This document shows, one piece after another, positions 42,542-50,768 of a DNA stretch of 64,000 bases (positions are counted from its first letter, which is position 1; each line of letters starts with the position of its first letter). The stretch is taken from positions 15,307 to 79,306 of the forward strand of contig NZ_JAHESE010000008.1 of assembly GCF_018598175.1 (NCBI RefSeq), written 5' to 3'. Source of the DNA: Dawidia cretensis. GTDB lineage: Bacteria; Bacteroidota; Bacteroidia; Cytophagales; Cyclobacteriaceae. A program made the translations under genes and the position numbers. The notes beneath the pieces are model-generated. The model was not told the DNA's origin and searched no databases. It worked only from the letters and a program-made list of their open reading frames with translations.

Positions 42542-43608
42542 TATAGCTCGTGTCTCTTTTTTGCGTTTAATAAAAGGGCCACAAAGAAGGGTGCGCCGAT
42601 CAACGCCGTCACGACACCAATCGGCAGTTCTGACGGGCTGACTACCGTGCGTGCGATAACATCGGCCAGCACCAACAGCAACGCACCGCCCAACACCGAG
42701 GCCGGTAACACCAGCCGGTTATCCGCCTGAAACGACAGCCGGATAACGTGAGGAACTACGAGTCCGATAAAGCCGATCATGCCCGCCAGCGATACACTTA
42801 CACCCACCGCCAGTGCGGCAAAAAGTATGATTAGTTTTTTAGTGCGTTCTACATCTACACCGATGTGATAAGCCTCGGCCTCTCCCAGCGCGAGCGCATT
42901 CAGCGAGCGTGCAAAGAAGAGCAGCGCCCCCGTTGATCCGATCAGAAAGGGCGCCGCGAAGCCTAGCTTTTGCCATGTAGCGCCACCCAGATCACCGAGT
43001 GTCCAAAAGGTAAATGTGCGCAGTTGATTGTCGTCGGCATAGAAGATTGCCAGGCCGATGACCGCTTCCGCGAGCGCATTCAGCGCAACGCCTGTCAGGA
43101 TCAACACCGCCACATTGGTGCGCCCCAGCTCGCTGCTCAGGCGTAACACCAGGAAGGTAGCCGAAAGCCCGCCCGCAAAGGCAACGATGGGCAAGAGCGA
43201 ATCATACACCCACGCCGCGAGGTATAGCGACAACGGACCACCAAAAACAATAAGCACGACCACCGCGGCCGCTGAGCCACCCGATACACCGATCAGGCTG
43301 GGCTCTACCAAAGGATTCCGGAAGAGTCCCTGTAATGCCGCGCCGCTCACGCCCAACGCACCACCGATCAGAATTGTCATGACAATGCGCGGTATCCGGA
43401 TCGACGACAATACCACGGTATGCATTTCATCCACCGCCGTGCTGTGAAAAAGACCAAGCTTCTGCAGCAGGATCACCACCACATCGCCGGCCGGTATCGA
43501 TACGGCGCCAATGGTGAGCGAGAATATAGTCGCCACCAATAAGCTGCCACCGAGGCCCGCCAGGACAACCGTGGTACGATAATCGCGCAAAGTCACTGCA
43601 CCGTTCAT
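42541..43608 (-). CDS. hmuU: Haem ABC transporter permease
   Basis: A 355-residue permease of the FecCD family with about ten membrane segments. 'RIPRIVMTILIGGALGVSGA', 'GLFRNPLVEPSLIGVSGGSA' and 'GMIGFIGLVVPHVIRLSFQA' are the family landmarks. It pairs with HmuV and HmuT. The start lies 6 bases after the hmuT stop. Confidence 0.95.
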   Translation of the reverse strand: MNGAVTLRDYRTTVVLAGLGGSLLVATIFSLTIGAVSIPAGDVVVILLQKLGLFHSTAVDEMHTVVLSSIRIPRIVMTILIGGALGVSGAALQGLFRNPLVEPSLIGVSGGSAAAVVVLIVFGGPLSLYLAAWVYDSLLPIVAFAGGLSATFLVLRLSSELGRTNVAVLILTGVALNALAEAVIGLAIFYADDNQLRTFTFWTLGDLGGATWQKLGFAAPFLIGSTGALLFFARSLNALALGEAEAYHIGVDVERTKKLIILFAALAVGVSVSLAGMIGFIGLVVPHVIRLSFQADNRLVLPASVLGGALLLVLADVIARTVVSPSELPIGVVTALIGAPFFVALLLNAKKRHEL

Positions 43609-43614
43609 GCTTCG

Positions 43615-44472
43615 TTATTTGGTTTGTAGCTCGGGGTGCAGTAATACAACCAATGCCTTCACGGCTTCACCGAAGCGCGGGCCAAAGTTGGTCAACATCA
43701 AACTGTCGAGGGAGACGATCTGTTTCTTCTTGCCAGCCGTCGTTTGTGCGATACCGGGCACTTTTAGCACGCCTTCAACACCCCCCAGGCTTTGTACACC
43801 GGCGTCGATCATCACCAGGTAGTCAGGGTTAGCTGCAATGAGCGCCTCTGTATTTAGCGGCTTATATCCTTCTATATCTTTCACCGCGCTGGTCGCGCCG
43901 GCATAGGGCAATATCTCACCAAAGGTGTTGGTACCTGCTACACTGACTGTCGCGGTGCCTCTATTGTAAATACAAATCGCCGTCGGTGTTGCCGTCGCGC
44001 GTTTCAACATCGCTTTCGCCTCGGCCAGCTCACCTTCGATCTTGGCAATCAACTTTTTACCTTCGGCCTCGCGGTGCAGCGCCGTCGCGATCTGTTGTAT
44101 GAACTTGCGCGTATCGTCAAAAGTATATTTTCGGTCTACGACCACGAGCTTCACGCCACTGCCGGCAAGTTGTTGCAGCACTGCATCGTCTACATAATCT
44201 TTCTCCGCTATAATTAAGGTCGGCTTCAATCCCAAAATACCTTCAGCGTTAATGCTGCTGCGGTAACCAATGGAAGGCAACTTCTGAATCTCTGCCGGGT
44301 ACAGGCTCGTACGATCCGAAGCAATGATCTTATCACAATCTCCCAGGGCGCATACCGTCTCGGTTAACGCACTGCCTGCGGTAATAATGCGAAGCTGCTG
44401 TGCAGAAGAAGAGAACGATATACCTATAATAAGGAGAAATAGAACAATGCGGTAGGCGCTAGATTTACTCAT
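43615..44472 (-). CDS. hmuT: Haem-binding periplasmic protein
   Basis: A 285-residue ABC binding protein of the BtuF/HmuT group. After a signal peptide (MSKSSAYRIVLFLLIIGISF then SSSAQ) it has 'RIITAGSALTETVCALGDCD', 'SDRTSLYPAEIQKLPSIGYR' and 'NTFGEILPYAGATSAVKDIE', and 'NFGPRFGEAVKALVVLLHPE' at the end. It delivers haem to HmuUV. The start at 44472 (MSKSSAYR) lies directly behind the promoter/operator element at 44477-44501. It is the first gene of the haem operon. Confidence 0.93.
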   Translation of the reverse strand: MSKSSAYRIVLFLLIIGISFSSSAQQLRIITAGSALTETVCALGDCDKIIASDRTSLYPAEIQKLPSIGYRSSINAEGILGLKPTLIIAEKDYVDDAVLQQLAGSGVKLVVVDRKYTFDDTRKFIQQIATALHREAEGKKLIAKIEGELAEAKAMLKRATATPTAICIYNRGTATVSVAGTNTFGEILPYAGATSAVKDIEGYKPLNTEALIAANPDYLVMIDAGVQSLGGVEGVLKVPGIAQTTAGKKKQIVSLDSLMLTNFGPRFGEAVKALVVLLHPELQTK

Positions 44473-44476
44473 TCTG

Positions 44477-44501
44477 TTTAGATTAATTCTAAACAAAAGT
44501 A
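44477..44501 (-). promoter_or_regulatory. Promoter and operator of the haem operon
   Basis: On the minus strand TACTTTTG (44494-44501) is a -7 box. Right after it lies TTTAGAATTAATCTAAA (44477-44493), an inverted repeat TTTAGA-N5-TCTAAA, fitting a Fur-superfamily 7-1-7 layout. The same pair occurs before the LuxR-type regulator at 45330-45354. Confidence 0.7.
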
Positions 44502-44651
44502 GAACAGCATGTCATCCCGCGTCAATCGCTTGCAGCGGGCATTTTTGATTTACCTTGTGGGGGTTAGTGTGTATGCGGCGGGTGTATCACCTGGGAGCTA
44601 TATATCTTCATACATCCAGGCTAGGCGCATACCTTCTACAGGTGATGACTG

Positions 44652-45302
44652 TTACCTCGGTTTAATGAGACCGAAGTCAATTGCATAGATCACAAACTCC
44701 GTGGGCGACTTAATGCTGAGCTTGCGGATGATACTCTTGCGATGTGTTTGCACTGTATGCGGGCTCAGGTGCAAATCGTCTGCAATTTTCTGGGTGGAGT
44801 TACCCATGGCCAACAACTTGAGGATTTCGGTTTCGCGGGTGGTGAGAACATTGACGGCTGCCTGTGGTATCTCGGCACCGAAATGTTTCTCCATAATGAT
44901 ATCGAGTATCTTGTGGCAATAGAACTTCTCGCCCCGGGACACTGACTGGATCGCCATCATGATCTCTTCACGGCTACACTCTTTTGTCAAATAGCCTTTT
45001 ACCCCTGATTGTAGCACGTCGAGAATGTTGCTCTTATTATCATCCGATGAAATGATGAGCACCTGTGTCTGCGGAGAAATGTTCTTTACAGCATGAATAT
45101 CCTGCCGGGTAATAAAGCCACTCAGGTTGTAATCAGCAATGAGTAAGTCGGGGGTGTGTTTACGAAGCAGGGGTTCCAGCAGCTCACGTTTCGTTACCTC
45201 ATCAATGATGTTGGCATTGTCGTTGGCACCAAGAAATTGCGTGAGTCCTGCGGCGGTTAGAGGCTGGTTGTCGGCTAATAGAATACGAATGGGATCCCTC
45301 AT
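44652..45302 (-). CDS. NarL/LuxR-type response regulator
   Basis: A 216-residue response regulator: receiver domain (about 5-120) with 'LLIADYNLSGF' (phospho-acceptor Asp in ADY), 'VLIISSD' and 'GYLTKEC' (conserved Lys), then an HTH at about 150-210 ('LTTRETEILKLLAMGNSTQK' and 'LSPHTVQTHRKSIIRKLS'). No sensor kinase is adjacent, so it is an orphan. Its promoter/operator matches that of hmuT, so it should respond to iron or haem and may widen that response. Confidence 0.92.
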   Translation of the reverse strand: MRDPIRILLADNQPLTAAGLTQFLGANDNANIIDEVTKRELLEPLLRKHTPDLLIADYNLSGFITRQDIHAVKNISPQTQVLIISSDDNKSNILDVLQSGVKGYLTKECSREEIMMAIQSVSRGEKFYCHKILDIIMEKHFGAEIPQAAVNVLTTRETEILKLLAMGNSTQKIADDLHLSPHTVQTHRKSIIRKLSIKSPTEFVIYAIDFGLIKPR

Positions 45303-45716
45303 GGACGTGGTTTGTTAGTAACCAACCTATTTAGACTAATTCCAAACAAAAGTAGACACGAATTCGTTCAGAATCAAGGTTTCTTTCACTAAAAGAGGGT
45401 ACTAGCTTCCATGACGAGAGAAGGAAGAAGGCAGCAAAGCGCTTTGCAACGCCCTAAAATCAGGGAAAAGTGTATCAACCGATCAACGGCCGATCCTGGC
45501 CTGCAGGGTTACGTAGATTCCCCCATCGGCGGGGATGATCCCCGGCCCGGAGTAGCTCTCAGCGACGAGGGCTCGGATAGCCTAAAAGGAGGCCGGTTTT
45601 CCGGTTGTTGTTTTTAATGAATTGACTAACAGATAGATGTGTAATTATCCTTATTTAGATTTTTTCTACGGAAAGGTGTATTGGAATACAAACTTGTCGC
45701 TACATTTGCTCTCGAA
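45303..45716. other. Gene-free stretch holding two regulatory elements
   Basis: No gene is supported; a 68-residue frame at 45411 has no recognisable pattern. The left end holds the promoter/operator of the response regulator (45330-45354). At 45654-45670 lies TTTAGATTTTTTCTACG, a weak relative of the TTTAGA-N5-TCTAAA element, before the gene at 45717. Confidence 0.6.
45330..45354 (-). promoter_or_regulatory. Promoter and operator of the response regulator
   Basis: On the minus strand TACTTTTG (45347-45354) is followed by TTTGGAATTAGTCTAAA (45330-45346). Over 25 bases this differs from the hmuT element at only two positions. The inverted repeat is less perfect than at hmuT. Confidence 0.65.
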
Positions 45717-46082
45717 ATGCACGCTTTGGAAAATCAGGTGACCGATACGCTCTTACTTACGCTCTCACGCGCCGGAAGCAGATTTGCGTTGGTGGTGGGC
45801 GAGAAAACGTTTCAGCAGAACATCTGTGAGTTCATGCTCACGTTTTCGTCCATGCAAGGGAAAAACATGGATGAGTACCTGAACAACCTGGCAACCGAGT
45901 TCGATCAGGTGCGTGTGCCCCTTTCCGGCTGCGGCAGATCCGTTACACTGTCACTTTCTGATTTTGCCCGGCTTCGTTCGCTGTACGGGCAGCAGATGTT
46001 TGATCTCAAGTTGGAAGATATGCTCATGCGCCAGGGAATCTCCACGCACGAAACTGCCCTCCGGCAGACAGTCTGTATATAG
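45717..46082 (+). CDS. Hypothetical protein before ferritin
   Basis: A 121-residue protein, probably helical, with 'TDTLLLTLSRAGSRFALVVG', 'TFSSMQGKNMDEYLNNLATE' and 'FARLRSLYGQQMFDLKLEDM'. No signal peptide or family recognised. The ATG at 45717 is taken; an in-frame TTG at 45681 would add 12 residues. It lies 121 bases before ferritin on the same strand, with a weak TTTAGA-type site upstream, so it may belong to the iron response. Confidence 0.55.
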   Translation: MHALENQVTDTLLLTLSRAGSRFALVVGEKTFQQNICEFMLTFSSMQGKNMDEYLNNLATEFDQVRVPLSGCGRSVTLSLSDFARLRSLYGQQMFDLKLEDMLMRQGISTHETALRQTVCI

Positions 46083-46117
46083 ACTTGTTTTAAATAATAC
46101 TCATTTCGCGTCGTTTC

Positions 46118-46135
46118 TTAGATCGTGTTATCTAA
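46118..46135 (+). promoter_or_regulatory. Inverted repeat before ferritin
   Basis: TTAGAT-CGTGTT-ATCTAA is a perfect inverted repeat with 6-base arms, 68 bases before the ferritin start. The arms share TTAGA/TCTAA with the hmuT element but the spacing differs (8 not 5), so it may be a variant or a different site. Confidence 0.45.
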
Positions 46136-46203
46136 CGCGGTATTTTTGTTTAATGAACACTGAGTCCTGCTATTTAGGCGACCTGTGATAAACAAAAAAG
46201 AAC

Positions 46204-46731
46204 ATGCAAACTACTTCAATACTCCGTCAGAAAACCTCTCTTCAGGAGAGTGTTTTGGACATCCTGAATCAACAAATGGGTGTAGAAGCCCATTCATCAG
46301 CCTTATATCTTTCCATGTCGGCCTGGTGTTATGCGCAAGGTCTTCGCGGCTGTGGCGAATTCTTCAGAAAGCAATCTGACGAAGAGCGCGAGCACATGAT
46401 GAAGATCTTCCACTACATTACCCATGCTGGGGCATTGGCGCTATCGCCGGAAGTCGGCAAGGTAGAACGCAATTTTGAAGATCTGCGCTCGGTCCTGGTA
46501 GCAGCACTCGACCAGGAAATCCAGATCACTGAGAACTTCAATAAGATGACCGAGCACTGTCAGAAAGCTCGTGATTTTCAAACAGCACGGTTCCTTCAAT
46601 GGTACCTGGATGAGCAATTAGAGGAAGAGCGTCAGGCACGCCGTTGCATCGAAATATTCGACCTCATGAATGCGAAAGATGCATTGTATGATATCGATCG
46701 CGAAATCCACGATCTCAAAAAAGGCGAGTAA
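46204..46731 (+). CDS. ftnA: Ferritin
   Basis: A 175-residue four-helix ferritin. The ferroxidase-site residues are visible: 'NQQMGVEAHSSALYLSMSAW' (Glu in the first helix), 'SDEEREHMMKIFHY' (Glu and His), 'ALDQEIQITENFNK' and 'EQLEEERQARR'. It stores iron as ferric mineral within a 24-mer. The position beside haem uptake fits iron balance: stored when plentiful. Followed by a bidirectional terminator. Confidence 0.92.
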   Translation: MQTTSILRQKTSLQESVLDILNQQMGVEAHSSALYLSMSAWCYAQGLRGCGEFFRKQSDEEREHMMKIFHYITHAGALALSPEVGKVERNFEDLRSVLVAALDQEIQITENFNKMTEHCQKARDFQTARFLQWYLDEQLEEERQARRCIEIFDLMNAKDALYDIDREIHDLKKGE

Positions 46732-46757
46732 ATTCGATTTACCATCGTACTCTATAG

Positions 46758-46785
46758 AAGAGGCTGCCCCACAGGGCAGCCTCTT
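46758..46785. terminator. Bidirectional terminator
   Basis: AAGAGGCTGCCC and GGGCAGCCTCTT form a perfect 12-base stem around CACA with A/T flanks. It separates ferritin from the convergent NAD operon. Confidence 0.85.
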
Positions 46786-48379
46786 ATTTTTTCTCCGCCA
46801 GCAGCAGCATGTTGGTGACCGGATAGGCCAGCGGCATCAGCTCCCCTCCGTGCACTGTGAATAGCGCTACTTTGCCCACAAGCCTGTTGTCGACAATCCA
46901 TTCGTTGACATAAGCCTTTGAAGCCGGCACCACGGTAAAGCCCACTTCTTCCAACGCGTGCTTCCAATCGGCAAAGCTCCAGAACGTAAACGTCTCGTGC
47001 ATCTCGCTCTCCCAGTTGTCGGTATAATCCTTGCGGCTCATGAACTCGCACGCATCACCGAGCGACAGTCGAACATAACGCGCTCCTTGGTGCTCCACGT
47101 CCTCATACGCCAGCGTGTATCCTTCTTTTCTCCGGAAGTCCCGGGCAAAGCGACGGAAGCGTGCTGCGGTAGAAAGTCCCTCGAGGTGCTGCGCCAGCGC
47201 TTCCCGCGTTTCAGCGGCTTTGAAAACATCATCATCGCTTCCGTCCGTTTCATTTAACTTCATCAACACCGACTGGTGTTTGTTTTCCGGGCCTACTACG
47301 TCGCGGTTTATCCAGACGCCACCCGAACGAAGCTCCGCGTAGCGATTGCGAATAAAGACAAGCAGGTCGGCACGGCTGCCGTAGGATTCGATCTCGTGCG
47401 TAAGCGACGACGTATGGATCGTGTCCATCGAGTTCGGCTCGAAGGCCAGGCCCGTCACGGCGTTGCGTTGGGAGAAGAATACAAAAGGATTCTTAAACTC
47501 ACCGTTGTGTTTTCGTTGTTGGCAGATGTCAAAAAGGTGGCGCGCTACTTCGATGCCGTAGAAGTCCGACTCGCGCAGCCGCACGTCATCGCACGCAAGC
47601 TTAATCCATGAACCTACGGCACAGCCAATGTCGCCTACACGCCCCGGACGGATGTACGGTGCGGTATCGGTATACTTCAATGCGGCGATGGTGTCCATCT
47701 GGCGCACGTAGGTGTTGTAGTCGCGAGTGGTGGTGATATCACCGTCGTCACCAATCATGGTATCGCGGAATAGCAACTGCACCTTGCTCGCCAGGCGATA
47801 CTGTTGCCACAGTGCGCGTGACGAAGGATGCATGTGATCGTGTATATAGCGGTCATCCTCCCACGCACCGCTTGTGGCAATCTTTTCAACAACGTCCCAC
47901 GGCAGGGCGGTATTGTGTTGCCAGGTGCGGCGGTCGGTCAGCTCGGCCGGCAAGATGGGAAAGCCGAGCGGCTCATACATTTCCAATACAGGCGTTGAAC
48001 AGATTACCGCGGTATTGCCTGCGTGCAGGTCCAGCTGGCCGTCGCTTTCGTGACGAATGCGTTTTAAGGTGTAGGTGGCGAAGTTGCTCAGGCTGCCCAC
48101 GTCGTCGATGCCATAGATATATACCGGCACACCCAGCGTGGCCGTGAACTCGCGAATGGCCAGTGCGCGCAAATAAAACGGCAGCGGATTGCGGCGGGTA
48201 TTGCTGTGGTTGGCCGACGTCACGGCGAACACGATCGCGTCGATGTCACCGGCGGGCAACGCCTTTCCGTGGATGTCACGCGCGGTGTGCAGACCGTTGG
48301 ACAACAGACCCAATAGGTAATGAAACTGGAAGTTGGTCAGGAGCTGGTGGCGTCCGGGAAAGAGCAGGTACATGCTCAA
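46784..48379 (-). CDS. Nucleotidyltransferase-like/methyltransferase fusion
   Basis: A 531-residue protein with two parts. Residues 1 to about 180 resemble an NMN adenylyltransferase: 'FPGRHQLLTNFQFHYL' stands where NadM has the GRFQPxHxGH loop, and 'TSANHSNTRRNPLPFYLRAL' (54-73) matches the NadM SxTxRNPF motif. The HxGH catalytic pair is not kept (TNFQ instead), so adenylyl transfer is doubtful. Residues about 240-531 are a class I SAM-dependent methyltransferase, with motif I GDIGCAVG (249-256) and 'GGVWINRDVVG' further on. It is the last gene of the NAD salvage operon, 11 bases after prs. Substrate unknown; a pyridine or nucleotide methylation is only a guess. Confidence 0.75.
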   Translation of the reverse strand: MSMYLLFPGRHQLLTNFQFHYLLGLLSNGLHTARDIHGKALPAGDIDAIVFAVTSANHSNTRRNPLPFYLRALAIREFTATLGVPVYIYGIDDVGSLSNFATYTLKRIRHESDGQLDLHAGNTAVICSTPVLEMYEPLGFPILPAELTDRRTWQHNTALPWDVVEKIATSGAWEDDRYIHDHMHPSSRALWQQYRLASKVQLLFRDTMIGDDGDITTTRDYNTYVRQMDTIAALKYTDTAPYIRPGRVGDIGCAVGSWIKLACDDVRLRESDFYGIEVARHLFDICQQRKHNGEFKNPFVFFSQRNAVTGLAFEPNSMDTIHTSSLTHEIESYGSRADLLVFIRNRYAELRSGGVWINRDVVGPENKHQSVLMKLNETDGSDDDVFKAAETREALAQHLEGLSTAARFRRFARDFRRKEGYTLAYEDVEHQGARYVRLSLGDACEFMSRKDYTDNWESEMHETFTFWSFADWKHALEEVGFTVVPASKAYVNEWIVDNRLVGKVALFTVHGGELMPLAYPVTNMLLLAEKK

Positions 48380-48390
48380 AGATAACGCTT

Positions 48391-49317
48391 TTAGCCCATC
48401 TGGCTAAGGCTTTTGTTGGTCACCAGGTGCTCGATGGCGCGGGCCAGCAGCTCGGCGCACGTCACGATCTCGACCTTCGGGTGATCCAGCTCGGCCACAA
48501 CGGTGTCGGCCATGTACAGTTTCTCCAACCGCGAGTTCGTGAGGTTGTCCAGTGCAGGGCCGCTCAACACACCGTGCGTACAGTATGCACGGACCGACCG
48601 GGCGCCGTGCTCCATCAGCAGATCAGCCGCCTTACACAACGTACCGGCCGTATCCACCAGATCGTCCACGATAATGATGTTCTTGCCCGTCACGTCGCCA
48701 ATGATCTCCATGTGCGCTACCTGGTTGGCTTTGAGGCGCTCTTTGTTGATCACCACCATGTCGGCGTCCACGTGCTTTTTGTATTGCTTGATGCGCTTGA
48801 TGCCGCCAAAGTCGGGGCTGCACAGACAAAGGTCGGGCAGGTTGAGGCTTTTGATGTGGCCCACAAACAGCTTGAGCGACGAGAGCGGGTCAAGCGGTAT
48901 TTTGTAAAAGCCCTCGATGGCGTTGGTGTGCAGGTCGAGGGTAATGATGCGGTCAGCGCCCATTTGCTGGATGATGTCGGCAATGATGCGCGAGGAGATG
49001 GAGGTGCGCTGGTTGTCCCGCCGCTCCTGGCGGCTGTGCGGCAGGTACGGCAACACCAGCACGACCTCGCGGGCCGAAGAACGACGGGCAGCATCAACGG
49101 TCAGCAGCAGCTCAAAGATGTTCTCATACGGCATGTTGATCTTGGCGATGAGAAAGACGGTCTGGCCCCGGACGCTTTCGTTGAAGCGTACAAAGAGCTC
49201 GCCGTCCGAAAATTTCTCGCAGTGGATGTGGTGCAGCGGCATGCCCAGGTGGGAGGCAATGCGTTCGCTGAGAACCCGTGCGGTCGAGGTACTGTAGATC
49301 TTGATGTTGTTTTCCAT
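48391..49317 (-). CDS. prs: Ribose-phosphate pyrophosphokinase
   Basis: A 308-residue PRPP synthetase. 'GRFNESVRGQTVFLIAKINM' is not exact, but 'FVRFNESVRGQTVFLI', 'VLPYLPHSRQERRDNQRTSI' (the ATP-binding region), 'DRIITLDLHTNAIEGFYKIP' and the PRPP loop 'IIVDDLVDTAGTLCKAADLL' are all present. It makes PRPP from ribose 5-phosphate and ATP. Here it is in the NAD operon between nadV and the fusion gene, 12 bases after nadV, so it should supply PRPP for nicotinamide salvage. A separate housekeeping prs is expected elsewhere. Confidence 0.93.
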   Translation of the reverse strand: MENNIKIYSTSTARVLSERIASHLGMPLHHIHCEKFSDGELFVRFNESVRGQTVFLIAKINMPYENIFELLLTVDAARRSSAREVVLVLPYLPHSRQERRDNQRTSISSRIIADIIQQMGADRIITLDLHTNAIEGFYKIPLDPLSSLKLFVGHIKSLNLPDLCLCSPDFGGIKRIKQYKKHVDADMVVINKERLKANQVAHMEIIGDVTGKNIIIVDDLVDTAGTLCKAADLLMEHGARSVRAYCTHGVLSGPALDNLTNSRLEKLYMADTVVAELDHPKVEIVTCAELLARAIEHLVTNKSLSQMG

Positions 49318-49329
49318 AAAAGCGTCGTA

Positions 49330-50739
49330 CTAGGCTTGGTTGCGTATGGATGCAAAGGTATACTCTTTCTTGATCTCTCCATTCTCGAAGACCGTTTCTA
49401 AAATGTCGGGCAGCCCTGCCTCCGCTCCTTCCGCCACCGTGCGGAAGCCGGCGCTGTCGCGCACAAGCTTCAAACGGCCTGCTTTGGAAGTTTTGAACGA
49501 CTGCACCAGGTTGCCGTTTTCGTCCATCTCCTTCGGTGACTTCTGCACCATGACCGGACGACCGTCTACTTCTGCATATGAGCACTTCAAGGCAAACTTC
49601 TGGGTATCGCGATTCACCTTTTGCAGCAACGCACCGCCCATACCCAACACCAGGTTCTCGGCCGATATGCCGTCTTTCTTTAGTGCTTCATAGATGGTCT
49701 GGATAGAATCGTAGTCTACACCGTCACCCTGTATAACACGGATCTGCGGCGGCAGCACCCGGTAGCCCTTGCTGTTTACGGTAAAGCCAAACTTTTCAAA
49801 CATGAGCTGGAAGATCGTCTTCAGGGTCATGACGGGGTCGCCGCTGTCAGGACGCACTACCAACCGGCCGTTGCGCGCCAGGATGCGGTCTTTAAATACA
49901 CCACCCCACAGGTTGCTCACGGCGTGAAACACGTCGTAGGAGTCCGATACACACGCGAGTATACCTTCGGGATATGCGTTCAGCACATGGTCAAAAACTT
50001 TCTCTTCGCCACCCTGGCCGAGCAATGTCATGATGGAGTGCTCTGTCGCCGGTACCGACAGACCGTATACTTTGTCGGCTTTGTAATACTGCTGGGCGAA
50101 CACCGATGCATACACCGTGTCGCTCCCCCTGAAGCTGAGCAAATGTGCCGAACCGCCAAGCCCCGCACTCTCCACAGAGCTCACACCGCGAAAACCAAAG
50201 TCGTTCAGAACGAAGTCAATGCCACCGTGTGCTGCTGCATCAACGGTATCATCGTAGTAACGTTTTACGACCTTGCGCACCTGGTGTGACAGTGTGGCCA
50301 CTGTGCTGGGGTACCATACCTGCATCAGCAGCGTTTCCAGGAAGTTCGTTAACCAGTAGCAATTCGGGTCGGTGTTTTCAATCGTCATTAACACCTGGCG
50401 CACGGGCACGGCCATACCTTCGGGCACGGCCTTGATGCGCACGGGCAACCGGCCGCCGTGTTTGTTTAGTATGTAGTCAAAATTCTCGCGCTTAAAAACA
50501 CCCTTACGGCCAAAGACCTGCTCCATGAGCTGTTCAGCAGCGTCTACATCTGCACGGGTAAACGTCTCACCTTGCAGGTATTCTTTCAGAAAATATTGCA
50601 GTCCATAAAAGACGGTTTCATCAAACATGCCGCCGCGGCTTTCCAGGTAGGAGTATATTTTTTCAGTGCCGGGATAATATAAGGCGTGATGGGAATATTT
50701 ATACGCGTCAGCCAGTAGAAGGAGATTGTTCGTTTTCAT
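49330..50739 (-). CDS. nadV: Nicotinamide phosphoribosyltransferase
   Basis: A 469-residue enzyme of the NAMPT/NadV type. 'DAYKYSHHALYYPGTEKIYS' is the start of the family, 'DFGFRGVSSVESAGLGGSAH' the core strand, and 'VVRPDSGDPVMTLKTIFQLM' and 'GMGGALLQKVNRDTQKFALK' bind PRPP and nicotinamide. It converts nicotinamide and PRPP to NMN. It is 29 bases after the nadM gene, and together with nadM and prs it makes a complete path from nicotinamide to NAD. Confidence 0.93.
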   Translation of the reverse strand: MKTNNLLLLADAYKYSHHALYYPGTEKIYSYLESRGGMFDETVFYGLQYFLKEYLQGETFTRADVDAAEQLMEQVFGRKGVFKRENFDYILNKHGGRLPVRIKAVPEGMAVPVRQVLMTIENTDPNCYWLTNFLETLLMQVWYPSTVATLSHQVRKVVKRYYDDTVDAAAHGGIDFVLNDFGFRGVSSVESAGLGGSAHLLSFRGSDTVYASVFAQQYYKADKVYGLSVPATEHSIMTLLGQGGEEKVFDHVLNAYPEGILACVSDSYDVFHAVSNLWGGVFKDRILARNGRLVVRPDSGDPVMTLKTIFQLMFEKFGFTVNSKGYRVLPPQIRVIQGDGVDYDSIQTIYEALKKDGISAENLVLGMGGALLQKVNRDTQKFALKCSYAEVDGRPVMVQKSPKEMDENGNLVQSFKTSKAGRLKLVRDSAGFRTVAEGAEAGLPDILETVFENGEIKKEYTFASIRNQA

Positions 50740-50768
50740 ACCGATGGTATTTTAAAAGTGAGCGTCTA

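Noticed and set aside
45411-45617. 68-residue frame in the gap before the ferritin region
   Set aside because: It has no signal, motif or promoter, and its composition is mixed basic and Gly-rich as in random sequence.
48163-49401. 412-residue plus-strand frame opposite prs
   Set aside because: It is antisense to conserved prs and to the fusion gene, with His/Val/Asp-rich composition typical of such shadows.
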